Origin: Rhizobium sp. NFR07
Lineage (GTDB): Bacteria; Pseudomonadota; Alphaproteobacteria; Rhizobiales; Rhizobiaceae
DNA: 64,000 nt
Direction of reading: 5' to 3'
Assembly: GCF_900111905.1 (NCBI RefSeq)
Contig: NZ_FOKM01000004.1
Coordinates: forward strand, 310,001-374,000
The position numbers and the translations under genes are program-made. This document shows positions 44,159 to 54,909 of this stretch, in pieces. Each line of letters starts with the position of its first letter. Positions within the stretch are counted from its first letter, which is position 1. Below the pieces are notes generated by a model. That model searched no databases, was not told where the DNA came from, and saw only the letters and a program-made list of their open reading frames with translations.

Positions 44159-45085
44159 TCAGCGCTTGACGGCGCGGGGGTCGAGCGCGTCACGGATGGC
44201 GTCGCCCATGTAGTTGACGCTGAGCACCGTCAGCGAGATGGCAAGTCCCGGCCACAACACGCGCGAAGGCGTGAGCGTCATGAAATTCGCGCCGTCGAAC
44301 AGAAGGCGGCCCCAGGTCGGGAAGTCCGATGGGAAGCCCAGGCCAAGGAAGCTCAGCGACGATTCCGTAATGATGGCGGAAGCAATGCCGAGCGTCGCCG
44401 AGACCATGATCGAGGACAGGACGTTGGGCAGGATATGCCTGAGCACGATGCGATATTCCATCATGCCGCTCGATTTGGCCGCCAGCACGAATTCCTGGCT
44501 CTTCACCGCCAGCACGTCGCCGCGGACGATGCGGGCCGTGTGCATCCAACTGGTGATGCCGATGACGAAGACGATCAGGATGAAGATGCCGGTCTCCGGG
44601 CCGAAGGCGGCGCGCAGGCTGTCGCGGAACAGCAGGATGATGACGAGCAGCAGCGGCAGCAGCGGCAGCGCCAGGAACAGGTCGGTGAGGCGCATCAGCG
44701 GTCCGTCGAGGCGACGGAAATAGCCCGAGAGCACGCCGACCAGCGTTCCGAGGAAAAGCGCCAGCAGCATGGCGGTGATGCCGACGGCGAGCGATATGCG
44801 TCCTCCGGCCAGAACCTGCGCCAGCATGTCCTTGCCGAGATTGTCGGTGCCGAAGGGATGGGCGAGCGACGGCCACTGGTTCTTGGCGCGGATATCGAGC
44901 TTGTTCGGCGCCACGGTGTGGATCAGCGGGCCGACATAGACGGCAAGCACGATGAAGGTGAAGACGACAAGCCCGGCGACGCCGCCCTTGTGAGCGCGAA
45001 ACTGGTGCCACATGTCGCTGAGGGCCGAACGTGTCGGGGTCGAGGCGACGGCGGGAGGAGCGGTTGTCATGGTCGCATCAGTCAT
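44159..45085 (-). CDS. Peptide-type ABC permease, DppC-like
   Basis: This 308-residue DppC-type permease has a soluble N-terminus (about 30 residues), the motif PFGTDNLGKDMLAQVLAGGR and the EAA loop EFVLAAKSSGMMEY. The ATG at 45085 has GAGGA 6 bases upstream and overlaps the upstream permease by 8 bases. It is the last gene of a leftward operon (binding protein, DppB, DppC) whose ATPase is encoded on the other side of the intergenic region at 49492. Confidence 0.92.
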   Translation of the reverse strand: MTDATMTTAPPAVASTPTRSALSDMWHQFRAHKGGVAGLVVFTFIVLAVYVGPLIHTVAPNKLDIRAKNQWPSLAHPFGTDNLGKDMLAQVLAGGRISLAVGITAMLLALFLGTLVGVLSGYFRRLDGPLMRLTDLFLALPLLPLLLVIILLFRDSLRAAFGPETGIFILIVFVIGITSWMHTARIVRGDVLAVKSQEFVLAAKSSGMMEYRIVLRHILPNVLSSIMVSATLGIASAIITESSLSFLGLGFPSDFPTWGRLLFDGANFMTLTPSRVLWPGLAISLTVLSVNYMGDAIRDALDPRAVKR

Positions 45086-46088
45086 AACGGATCCTCGGGT
45101 CAAGAAGGCCGTAAAGCACGTCGGCGATCAGGTTGAAGAGGACGATCAGCACCGCGAAGATGAAGGTGAGCGTCTGGATGAGCGGGATATCCGCACCCTG
45201 GACGGCGGTGATGAGCAGCTGGCCGAGGCCGTTCACGCGGAAGACCTGTTCGGTGATGATGGCGCCGGAGAAGACCGTCGGGACACCAAGCGCAATCACG
45301 GTGACGACCGGGATCAGGCTGTTGCGCAGGACGTGGACGAGCAGCACGACCTTTTCCTTGACGCCCTTGGCGCGGGCGGTGCGGACATAATCCTGATGCA
45401 GGTTGTCGAGCATGGAGGCGCGCACGAAGCGGGCGATCTGGGATGCGTTGTAGAGCGCCAGAACCGCGACGGGCAGGGCCATCTGCTTGATCTGCGCGAC
45501 GAAGGTCGCAAAGTCGGTCACCCTGAGATTGGTGTCATAAACCGACGGGAACCATTGCAGGTAGGACGAGAAGATGACGATCAGCAGCACGCCGGTGAAG
45601 AAGGTCGGGACCGAATAGCCGACCATCGAGACGAAGGTGCCGATCTGGTCGAAGATCGAATACTGCTTGTAGGCGGAGATGACGCCGATCGGGATGGCGA
45701 TGAGGATGCCGAAGACATAGGCGAGACCGACGACCCAGAGCGTCTGCGGCAGGCGCTGGACGATGAGGTCGACGACCGGACTACGGGTGGCCCAGGAGAG
45801 CACGCGCATGCGCTCTCCGTCGCCGAACTGCCAGCCGGTCAGGCTTTCGAGGATGTTCAGCGGCTCGTTGACGAAAAACTGGTTGAGCCATGCCAGGTAG
45901 CGGATGAAGAAGGGTTGATCGAGGCCGAGCGAGGCGCGGATCTGCTCGCGCACTTCAGGCGGGATGGTCAGCGGCAGGTCGCCGGTCGGATCGTTGGGCG
46001 CCAGGTCGAGCAGCGCGAAAATGACGAAGCTGATGATCAGCAGCGTCGGAATTGCGAAGAACAATCGTCGCAACGTATAGGTGAACAT
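45078..46088 (-). CDS. Peptide-type ABC permease, DppB-like
   Basis: This 336-residue permease has a canonical N-terminus (TYTLRRLFFAIPTLLIISF) and LDLAPNDPTGDLPLT, with the EAA loop DYVRTARAKGVKE near residue 235. A long periplasmic insertion (residues 60-100) follows the first segment, as in oligopeptide and glutathione-type permeases. It is the second gene of the leftward operon. Confidence 0.92.
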   Translation of the reverse strand: MFTYTLRRLFFAIPTLLIISFVIFALLDLAPNDPTGDLPLTIPPEVREQIRASLGLDQPFFIRYLAWLNQFFVNEPLNILESLTGWQFGDGERMRVLSWATRSPVVDLIVQRLPQTLWVVGLAYVFGILIAIPIGVISAYKQYSIFDQIGTFVSMVGYSVPTFFTGVLLIVIFSSYLQWFPSVYDTNLRVTDFATFVAQIKQMALPVAVLALYNASQIARFVRASMLDNLHQDYVRTARAKGVKEKVVLLVHVLRNSLIPVVTVIALGVPTVFSGAIITEQVFRVNGLGQLLITAVQGADIPLIQTLTFIFAVLIVLFNLIADVLYGLLDPRIRYD

Positions 46089-46228
46089 ATAGGAACTCTC
46101 CGGGCTACGCGCTCGTGCGCCACGGCTGCAGCACGGCGACGATGACGTAGGATTCTCGATGTCTATGTCATTTGAACCGCCACAATATCGCCGGGCGGGT
46201 CGCGATGCTGTCGGGAAGCGATGAGGGT

Positions 46229-46255
46229 GCCGGGCCGCCGTTCATGCGGCCCGGC
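46229..46255. repeat. Stem-loop between binding-protein gene and permease gene
   Basis: Perfect 10-bp stem GCCGGGCCGC/GCGGCCCGGC with a 7-base loop, 8 bases beyond the binding-protein stop codon inside the leftward operon (175-base gap). Confidence 0.7.
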
Positions 46256-46263
46256 GACCGGCA

Positions 46264-47973
46264 TTACTTCTTGCGGGACCAGTCGGCGATGTTCCAGACC
46301 TGGCTATCCCACGAGTTCATCCTCACGCCTTCCAGCGTGACCGCGAAGGAAGACTGATCGCCGCGATGGACGAGCGGGATATGGGCGCCTTCCTCGGTCA
46401 GCATGTCGTTGAGCTGCTTGGAAAGCTCGGCGCGCTTTTCGAGATCGGCGGTCTTGGAGAGCTCGCCGACGAGCTTGTCATAGGCCGGGTTGCAGTAACG
46501 CGGGATGTTCTGGCCCTGCCAGCCGTTCTTCGGTCCCGGCATCTTGTCGCAAAGCCATTCCGCCAGGTACTTTTCCGGGTCCGTGCCGTCGAAGTTGTTG
46601 GTATACATCAGGACGTCGGCATAGAATTTCTGGAACGTGTCCGGGCTTGCCGGATCGCCACCGAAGAAGACGGAGGCAGAGGCGTTACGCAGTTCGGCAT
46701 CGACGCCGATTTCCGCCCACATGGCCTTGACCAGTTCCTGGGTCGCCTGACGAACCGAGTTGGTGGAGGTGGAGTAGAGGAAGGATAGCTTTACGCCATC
46801 CTTGGCGCGGATGCCGTCTCCGCCCTTCACCCAGCCGGCGTCGTCGAGCAGCTTGTTGGCGCCTTCGATATCCTGCTTCAGGCACCAGCTGTCGTTCTTG
46901 GTGGATGCGACGGCTTCCGGGGCCGGCACGATGTTGCAGGTGGGCTTGCCCGACTGGCCGTAGCCGGCTTCAACGATGATGTCGCGGTCGATTGCAAGCG
47001 ACAGAGCGCGGCGGACGGCCGGGTCCTTCAGCGCCGGATGCGGACCGGCTTCGGTGGTGGAGCGCTTGTCGCCCAGTGCCGGGTCCGGGTTGGTCCAGTT
47101 GAGGTTGATACGCTCGGTCTGGGTACCGAAGGAGATTTCTAGACGGCCCTTGCCGGCGGCCATCATGGTCTGCAGCACTTCCGGCTCGACCTGGGCGTTC
47201 CAGGCATAGTCGTATTCGCCGGTTTCGAGCACGGCGCGCGCAGCAGACGCAGCGTCACCGCCGCCCTTCAGCGTGATCGAGGCGAAGGCGGGCTTGGCGG
47301 CATCGCGATAGTTCGGGTTGGCCGCGAAGGTGATGACGTCGTTCGGCTTGAAATCCTTGACGACGAAAGAGCCGGTGCCGATCGGGCCGAAATTGGCCGC
47401 TGTGCAGCCCGGAGCCTTGGCACCGACGCAATCCTTGAACTGGGCAGCCTGGATGATCGGCGACTGGGGGCCGACGAAGGCGGAATAGGGATAGGGCTTC
47501 GGCTCTTCGAAGGTGATCTTGACCGTGTGCGGGTCGATCGCCTCGACATTCTTGACGCCCTCATACTGGGCAGCCTGGGCGCAGCCGCCATCCGGCGCAG
47601 TGCAGTATTTCCAGGTGAAGATCACGTCCTCGGCGGTAAAATCCGTGCCGTCGGACCACTTGACGTCCGGCTTCAGCTTCCAGGTCATGCTCAGCAGATC
47701 CTTGGCGACGCCGCCGTTTTCCAGCGTCGGGATCTCAGTCACCAGCCACGGCACCAGCTCGCCCTTTTCGTCGGTGCGCGCCAGGGGCTCGATGACGATT
47801 GAGGATGCCAGAACTTCCTTCGTACCACCCGAAAGATACGGGTTCATAGTGGAGACGGCCTGCCAGAACAGGATCTTCAAGTCTCCGTCCGTACCGCGCT
47901 CCGCGTGCGCCGCCGGGCCCGAAAGCGCCAGCGCGGCCGCGGTGCCGGCCAAAAGAAGTTTCAGTTTGTGCAT
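46264..47973 (-). CDS. Peptide-type ABC transporter substrate-binding protein
   Basis: This SBP_bac_5 family protein has 569 residues and a signal peptide ending near AHA-ERGT. It contains LEPLARTDEKGELVPWLVTE in the N-terminal lobe (given as LARTDEKGELVPWL) and several cysteines (YCTAPDGGCAQ, DCVGAKAPGCTA, WCLKQD, WLCDKM) that could form disulfides in the periplasm. AGGGGAA precedes the ATG at 47973. It leads the leftward permease operon and faces an M20 amidohydrolase gene, so the ligand may be an N-acyl amino acid or peptide. Confidence 0.9.
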   Translation of the reverse strand: MHKLKLLLAGTAAALALSGPAAHAERGTDGDLKILFWQAVSTMNPYLSGGTKEVLASSIVIEPLARTDEKGELVPWLVTEIPTLENGGVAKDLLSMTWKLKPDVKWSDGTDFTAEDVIFTWKYCTAPDGGCAQAAQYEGVKNVEAIDPHTVKITFEEPKPYPYSAFVGPQSPIIQAAQFKDCVGAKAPGCTAANFGPIGTGSFVVKDFKPNDVITFAANPNYRDAAKPAFASITLKGGGDAASAARAVLETGEYDYAWNAQVEPEVLQTMMAAGKGRLEISFGTQTERINLNWTNPDPALGDKRSTTEAGPHPALKDPAVRRALSLAIDRDIIVEAGYGQSGKPTCNIVPAPEAVASTKNDSWCLKQDIEGANKLLDDAGWVKGGDGIRAKDGVKLSFLYSTSTNSVRQATQELVKAMWAEIGVDAELRNASASVFFGGDPASPDTFQKFYADVLMYTNNFDGTDPEKYLAEWLCDKMPGPKNGWQGQNIPRYCNPAYDKLVGELSKTADLEKRAELSKQLNDMLTEEGAHIPLVHRGDQSSFAVTLEGVRMNSWDSQVWNIADWSRKK

Positions 47974-48297
47974 GCTGCTGTTCCCCTTTGTGGTTCTCTT
48001 GACGAGTTGTTGTGATTGGTTCGGGCAGGCTCCGGTCGGATTTCCCAAGCTGCGACTTTGCGTCTGTCAGCTCCTCCGCCGGGCGTGATTATCGGTGCCC
48101 GTGATCCTTGTGTTCAGTCGCTCTAAGACACGTCCATCCCTTCACGTCAGGCGTGTGTGACCAAATTTTGAGCCATCTAAGCATAGGCCTATTTTTCGTT
48201 CAAGAGACAAAATTGAAGCTTGCAAAAGGGGACCAATGCGTCGCAATATCCCCCTACGCCAGAGTGGGAAACATAGAAAAAACAATGGGGTGCCTTA
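47974..48297. other. Divergent intergenic region of the split peptide-transporter cluster
   Basis: A 324-base region between the leftward binding protein and the rightward amidohydrolase. It must contain both promoters. The stretch around 48160-48220 is relatively AT-rich. I see no gene, clear palindromic operator or riboswitch. Confidence 0.5.
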
Positions 48298-49476
48298 ATG
48301 CCGGTTATCAATCGCGTCGCAGAAATGCAGGAACAGGTGGCCGAGTGGCGTCGCCACATCCACCAGAATCCGGAACTGCTCTACGACGTTCATGAAACCT
48401 CCAGTTTCGTTGCCGAGAAGCTTCGCTCCTTCGGCTGCGACGTGGTCGAGACCGGTGTCGGGCGCACGGGCGTCGTCGGCATCATCAAGGGGCGTCACGG
48501 CGACGGCCCGGTGATCGGCTTCCGCGCCGACATGGATGCGCTTCCGATCTACGAGACGAGCGGCAAGCCCTGGGCATCGAAGACGCCGGGCAAGGCGCAT
48601 TCCTGCGGTCACGACGGTCACACGGCGATGCTGCTGGGTGCCGCGCAATACCTTGCCGAGACCCGTAACTTCAAAGGCTCGATCGCGGTGATCTTCCAGC
48701 CGGCGGAAGAGGGGGGCGCGGGCGCGCTCGCGATGATCAACGACGGCATGATGGACAAGTTCGCCATCAAGGAAGTCTATGGCATGCATAACGAGCCGCG
48801 GCTTCCGGTCGGCAATTTCGCCATCCGCAAGGGCGGCATCATGGCGGCGGCCGACGTGTTCGAGATCACCGTAAACGGTCGAGGCAGCCATGCAGCCCAG
48901 CCGCACAACTCGATCGATCCGGTTCTGACCGCCTCGCATATCGTCGTGGCGCTGCAGTCGATCGTGTCGCGCGAGATGGATCCGCTGAAGTCGCTGGTGG
49001 TGACGGTCGCTTCCATTCATGGCGGCGATGCGAACAACGTCATTCCAGGGTCGGTAAAGCTGGCCGGCACGGTGCGCACGCTTCTGCCGGAAACCCGTGA
49101 TTTCGCCGAGAAGCGGGTGAAGGAAGTCGCCGAGGCGACGGCGAGTATCCATGGCGCCACCGTGGATGTCCTCTATCGCCGCGGTTATCCCGTGACCATG
49201 AACCACGAGGACGAGACGGACTTCGCCATCGAGATCGCCTCCAAGGTCGCCGGGCCGAAGCAGGTCAATGGCGTCGTGCAGCCGCATATGGGTGCGGAAG
49301 ACTTTTCCTACATGCTGGAGAAGCGTCCCGGAGCCTTCATCTTCATCGGCAATGGCGACACCGCGAGCCTGCACAATGCGGCGTATGACTTCAACGACGA
49401 GGCGATCCCCTATGGCATCAGCTACTGGGTAACGCTTGCAGAAACCGCACTCGCCGCCCAGGATCTGGCCGCGTAA
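48298..49476 (+). CDS. M20-family amidohydrolase (hippurate hydrolase type)
   Basis: This 392-residue M20D metallo-amidohydrolase cleaves N-acyl amino acids or similar amides in the cytoplasm. Motifs: HQNPELLYDVHET, ADMDALPI, the metal-binding AHSCGHDGHTAMLLGA, FQPAEEGGAGA with the catalytic Glu pair, and VQPHMGAEDFSYM near the C-terminus. Length fits the family. It is 15 bases before the fused ATPase gene, which indicates processing of the compound imported by the divergent transporter. Confidence 0.92.
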   Translation: MPVINRVAEMQEQVAEWRRHIHQNPELLYDVHETSSFVAEKLRSFGCDVVETGVGRTGVVGIIKGRHGDGPVIGFRADMDALPIYETSGKPWASKTPGKAHSCGHDGHTAMLLGAAQYLAETRNFKGSIAVIFQPAEEGGAGALAMINDGMMDKFAIKEVYGMHNEPRLPVGNFAIRKGGIMAAADVFEITVNGRGSHAAQPHNSIDPVLTASHIVVALQSIVSREMDPLKSLVVTVASIHGGDANNVIPGSVKLAGTVRTLLPETRDFAEKRVKEVAEATASIHGATVDVLYRRGYPVTMNHEDETDFAIEIASKVAGPKQVNGVVQPHMGAEDFSYMLEKRPGAFIFIGNGDTASLHNAAYDFNDEAIPYGISYWVTLAETALAAQDLAA

Positions 49477-49491
49477 CGATAGGATAGATCG

Positions 49492-51339
<1,848 letters not shown>

Positions 51340-51447
51340 GGCTTTTTCAGCCTCTCGCATTTGCTGAATATCCGCGTTTCTGGTAGTTTCGAAGGCTGCC
51401 GGGGACGCGGATTTTTCGTCTTTCCGGCATCTCATGGAAGGCAGGCG

Positions 51448-51639
51448 ATGAGCGACAAGGACCTGATTCGGCAGCGCACACTCGAGGCAGCGCATCTGCA
51501 GGCGATCGAGAGCAATCCGCTTGATGCGGAGCAGGTGGCGATGTTCGAAATGTTCGACCGCAAGGGCTGGCCGGAAGAAAAGCAGCTTGCCTATATACTC
51601 GAACGCGCCCGTGCCCAGGCATCCGACGCCGCAGAATGA
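51448..51639 (+). CDS. VbhA-like antitoxin of a Fic module
   Basis: This 63-residue helical protein precedes and overlaps (ATGA) a Fic gene. Its sequence LEAAHLQAIESNPLDAEQ followed by EEKQLAYILERARAQ resembles small VbhA/FicA antitoxins, which insert a Glu from a helix into the Fic active site. The usual inhibitory motif (Ser/Thr-xxx-Glu-Gly/Asn) is degenerate here: a Glu is present in AIESN but the spaced Ser/Thr is not. The call relies mainly on gene order and length. Confidence 0.65.
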   Translation: MSDKDLIRQRTLEAAHLQAIESNPLDAEQVAMFEMFDRKGWPEEKQLAYILERARAQASDAAE

Positions 51640-52206
51640 ACGGTGATCCTTACGTCTATCCGGGAAGCCATGTGCTGAGAAACAAGCTCGGCATTCAGGA
51701 CGCCGAGAAATTCGACTATCACGAGCGCGAAATTGTCGTCTTTCGCAGCCGTCAGGGCATTCCCATTGGGAATTTCGATCTAAAACATCTCCGCGCCATT
51801 CATCGCCATCTTTTCCAGGATATTTTCGATTGGGCCGGTGAGATCCGCACCGTCGAGATCTCGAAGGGCGGCAGCCAGTTCCAGTTCCATCAATATATCG
51901 AAATCGGCATGGCCGACGTGCACCGACGCCTGATGTTCGATGGATTTTCTGCGTGGCTTGAATTGCGAAGAATTTGCCGTGAAGGCCGCGTCGATCATGG
52001 GGGACGTGAACTACGTACACCCTTTTCGCGAGGGAAACGGACGGACGCAATTGCAGTATTTCAAGCTGCTCTGTGAGCATGCGCGGCACCCGCTCGACCT
52101 GACGAAAATTGTGGCTGCAGACTGGATGAAAGCCTTGATTGCAGCGCATCGCGGGGATTATGACGGCATGGCCGGAGTGATTGCGGCGGCGCTGAAATCC
52201 GACTGA
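51636..52206 (+). pseudogene. Fic-domain AMP-transferase (toxin), interrupted by a frameshift
   Basis: The first part (frame of 51636) encodes a normal Fic N-terminus: YPGSHVLRNKLGI, then FRSRQGIPIGNFD and FDWAGEIRTVEISKGGSQF. From about 51934-51946 the family sequence continues in the next frame (DFLRGLNCEEF ... HPFREGNGRTQLQYF), which carries the complete catalytic Fic motif. In the first frame translation instead runs on into unrelated Arg-rich sequence and stops at 52076. One extra base in the stretch ATGTTCGATGGATTTT would explain it. Repaired, the protein would have about 190 residues. It may be a pseudogene, a sequencing error or a frameshifted gene. Confidence 0.75.
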
Positions 52207-52298
52207 GCAGCGTGCAGCCTGCTGATGGCAGCCGCATTTTTCATCGTTTGACAGACCCTCGGAAAAAATGTCAGCAAATTGCCAGAGGAGATTTCTGC

Positions 52299-53252
52299 AT
52301 GGCAAAACGGTCTGACACCCAGGGGCGGCTGGATGATGCGGCGAGAGCTGGATGGCTCTACTATGTCGCGGGCCGGACGCAGGACGAGATCGCGTCCGCC
52401 ATGGGGATCTCCAGGCAATCGGCGCAGCGCCTCGTGTCGCTTGCCGTTGCCGAGCGGCTGATCAAGGTCAGGCTCGACCATCCGATCGCTGCCTGCCTGG
52501 AGCTTGCCGAACGGCTCAAGGAAAAATATGGGCTGAAGCAGGCCGAAGTGGTGCCGAGCGATCCGGAGGGCGGATCTTCCACGACCGGCATCGCGGAAGC
52601 GGCGGCGGCGGAAATCGAGCGCTGGCTGAAGCGGCCGGATCCGATCATCATCGCCGTTGGCACGGGCAGGACCCTGAAGGCCGCCGTCGACCAGCTGCCG
52701 CCGATGGAATGCCCGCAGCACCGGATCGTGTCGCTCACGGGCAATATCGGGCCGGACGGCTCGGCCGCCTTCTACAACGTCATCTTCTCCATGGCCGATG
52801 CGATCAAGGCGCGGCATTTCCCGATGCCGCTTCCGGTCCTCTGTTCATCCGCGGAGGAGCGCGAGACCCTGCACGACCAGGCGCTGGTGCGCTCGACCCT
52901 GGCGCTTGCCGCGCAGGCGGACGCCACCTTCGTCGGGATCGGCGAGCTTGGCGTGGAAGCGCCGCTCTGCGTCGACGGGTTCCTCGACCGGGAAGAAATG
53001 CTGCGTCTGGTCGAAAGCGGTGCCACGGGCGAGATATGCGGCTGGATCTACGACCGGGACGGACGGCTGATCGACAATGCCGTCAACGAGCGCGTGGCCA
53101 GCGTGCCGATCCCGTCGCGGCAGACCAGCGCGGTCGTCGGCATAGCCCAGGGGAAGCGCAAGATCCCGGCCATGGCCGCTGCGCTCAAGGGTGGCCTGAT
53201 CAATGGCGTGATCACCGACGAAGCATCCGCTGAGCAGCTGCTCTCCCTGTGA
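52299..53252 (+). CDS. SorC/DeoR-family sugar-responsive regulator
   Basis: This 317-residue regulator has an N-terminal helix-turn-helix (AGRTQDEIASAMGISRQSAQ) and the SorC-type sugar-phosphate-binding domain (IIIAVGTGRTLKAAVDQLP near residue 115, ATFVGIGELGVEAPLC near 210). It reads toward the polyol operon 146 bases downstream and is its likely regulator. GAGGAG precedes the ATG. The effector is probably a polyol or sugar phosphate. Confidence 0.9.
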   Translation: MAKRSDTQGRLDDAARAGWLYYVAGRTQDEIASAMGISRQSAQRLVSLAVAERLIKVRLDHPIAACLELAERLKEKYGLKQAEVVPSDPEGGSSTTGIAEAAAAEIERWLKRPDPIIIAVGTGRTLKAAVDQLPPMECPQHRIVSLTGNIGPDGSAAFYNVIFSMADAIKARHFPMPLPVLCSSAEERETLHDQALVRSTLALAAQADATFVGIGELGVEAPLCVDGFLDREEMLRLVESGATGEICGWIYDRDGRLIDNAVNERVASVPIPSRQTSAVVGIAQGKRKIPAMAAALKGGLINGVITDEASAEQLLSL

Positions 53253-53260
53253 GCAAAAAA

Positions 53261-53296
53261 TTATTATAATAAAATCAATATATTAAAACGTTTTAA
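53261..53296. promoter_or_regulatory. Two AT-rich palindromes before the polyol operon
   Basis: TTATTATAATAA (53261-53272) and TTAAAACGTTTTAA (53283-53296) are both perfect palindromes in an unusually AT-rich stretch. They lie between the regulator gene and a possible promoter (TTGACT about 53323, AGTAAT about 53346). They are candidate operators for the SorC-type regulator. Confidence 0.55.
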
Positions 53297-53398
53297 CCGC
53301 AGTGCAGCGACGAATCTGTGTTGACTTCTGAGGGGCGTTGGTAAGTAATTGCCCATGAGCAAAGCGAATGCTCGCCAACATCTTCTCGGGAGGAAGAT

Positions 53399-54715
53399 AT
53401 GACATTGAAGACCTTTTTGCTGGGCGCCTGCTCGGCCATGGCTTTTGTTGCCAACGCGGCTTCTGCCGAAACCCTCACCATCGCCACCGTCAACAATTCC
53501 GACATGATCCGCATGCAGGGTCTGACGTCTGAATTCACGAAGGCCAACCCGGATATCCAGGTCAACTGGGTCACGCTCGAAGAAAACGTTCTTCGCGAGC
53601 GCGTCACGACCGATATCGCTGCCAATGGCGGCCAGTACGACATCGTCACCATCGGCAACTACGAAGTTCCGATCTGGGCCAAGCAGCAGTGGCTGCTGCC
53701 GCTCGACGGTCTTGGCGACAATTACGACATGGACGACCTGCTGCCGGCGATCCGCGGTGGCCTCTCCGTCGACAGCAAGCTTTATGCTGCACCGTTCTAC
53801 GGCGAATCCGCGATGATCATGTATCGCACCGACCTTCTCGAAAAGGCCGGCCTGAAGATGCCTGAAAACCCGACCTGGGAATTCATTGCCGATGCGGCCA
53901 AGAAGATGACCGACCGCGGCAACGACATCAACGGCATCTGCCTGCGCGGCAAGGCCGGCTGGGGCGAGAACATGGCGTTCCTTTCGGCGCTCAACAACTC
54001 CTTCGGCGGCCGCTGGTTCGACGAAAACTGGAAGCCGCAGTTCGACCAGCCGGAGTGGAAGGAAGCGCTCACGTTCTATGCCGACCTGATGAAGGAAGCC
54101 GGTCCGGCCGGTGCGTCCTCCAACGGCTTCAACGAAAACCTGACGCTGTTCCAGCAGGGCAAGTGCGGCATGTGGATGGATGCCACCGTGGCAGCCTCCA
54201 TGGTCTCCAACCCGAAGGAATCGACGGTCGCCGACAAGGTCAACTACGCGATCTTCCCGTCCAAGGAAGGCGTCAACAATCACGGCAACTGGCTGTGGTC
54301 GTGGAACCTTGCCGTTCCGGCCTCTTCGCAGAAGGCTGAAGCCGCGCAGAAGTTCATCGCCTGGGCAACCAGCAAGGAATATACCGCGCTCGTCGCTTCC
54401 AAGGAAGGCTGGGCCAACGTTCCTCCGGGCACGCGCACCTCGCTCTACGAAAACGCGGATTACAAGAAGGCTGCAGCCTTTGCCGAGCCGACGCTCGCTG
54501 CCATGACTGCTGCCGACATCACCAAGCCGACCGTCAAGCCGGTGCCCTACACGGGCGGCCAGTTCGTCGCGATCCCTGAATTCCAGGCTCTCGGCACCAC
54601 GGTCGGTCAGCTGTTCTCGGCTGTCATCGCCGGCCAGTCCACGGTCGACGACGCGCTTGCCGCCGCCCAGGCGACGGCAACCCGCGACATGACCCGCGCC
54701 GGCTACATCAAGTAA
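53399..54715 (+). CDS. smoE: Polyol ABC transporter substrate-binding protein
   Basis: This 438-residue periplasmic protein of the SBP_bac_1 family has a signal peptide ending near ASA-ETLT. It includes the family pattern PFYGESAMIMYRTDLLEKAGL near residue 136 (given as PFYGESAMIMYRTD) and a C-terminal FVAIPEFQALG. Similarity to the sorbitol/mannitol SmoE group, plus mannitol dehydrogenase downstream, indicates sugar alcohol binding. GGGAGGA precedes the ATG. A stem-loop in the 194-base gap to the permease gene may raise its level relative to the other components. Confidence 0.85.
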   Translation: MTLKTFLLGACSAMAFVANAASAETLTIATVNNSDMIRMQGLTSEFTKANPDIQVNWVTLEENVLRERVTTDIAANGGQYDIVTIGNYEVPIWAKQQWLLPLDGLGDNYDMDDLLPAIRGGLSVDSKLYAAPFYGESAMIMYRTDLLEKAGLKMPENPTWEFIADAAKKMTDRGNDINGICLRGKAGWGENMAFLSALNNSFGGRWFDENWKPQFDQPEWKEALTFYADLMKEAGPAGASSNGFNENLTLFQQGKCGMWMDATVAASMVSNPKESTVADKVNYAIFPSKEGVNNHGNWLWSWNLAVPASSQKAEAAQKFIAWATSKEYTALVASKEGWANVPPGTRTSLYENADYKKAAAFAEPTLAAMTAADITKPTVKPVPYTGGQFVAIPEFQALGTTVGQLFSAVIAGQSTVDDALAAAQATATRDMTRAGYIK

Positions 54716-54729
54716 CCTCCCAAGAAGAA

Positions 54730-54760
54730 ACTGCCCGGTCGCCGATGCGGCCGGGCAGTC
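54730..54760 (+). repeat. Stem-loop between smoE and smoF
   Basis: Perfect 9-bp stem ACTGCCCGG/CCGGGCAGT with a 12-base loop and no T-run. It lies 15 bases after the smoE stop codon inside the operon; a partial terminator or mRNA stabiliser. Confidence 0.7.
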
Positions 54761-54909
54761 TACCTGACGGGAACATTCCGCCTGCGCACATCTCGTCGTG
54801 TTCGCCGGCTACCCTATAAAAACAAGATCATGCTCCCGCGCCGCGGTTCCCGCCCGAACACAAGGCACGGCAATTAGAGCTGAAATGGCTCCGGGGAGGG
54901 TCGCTCAAG

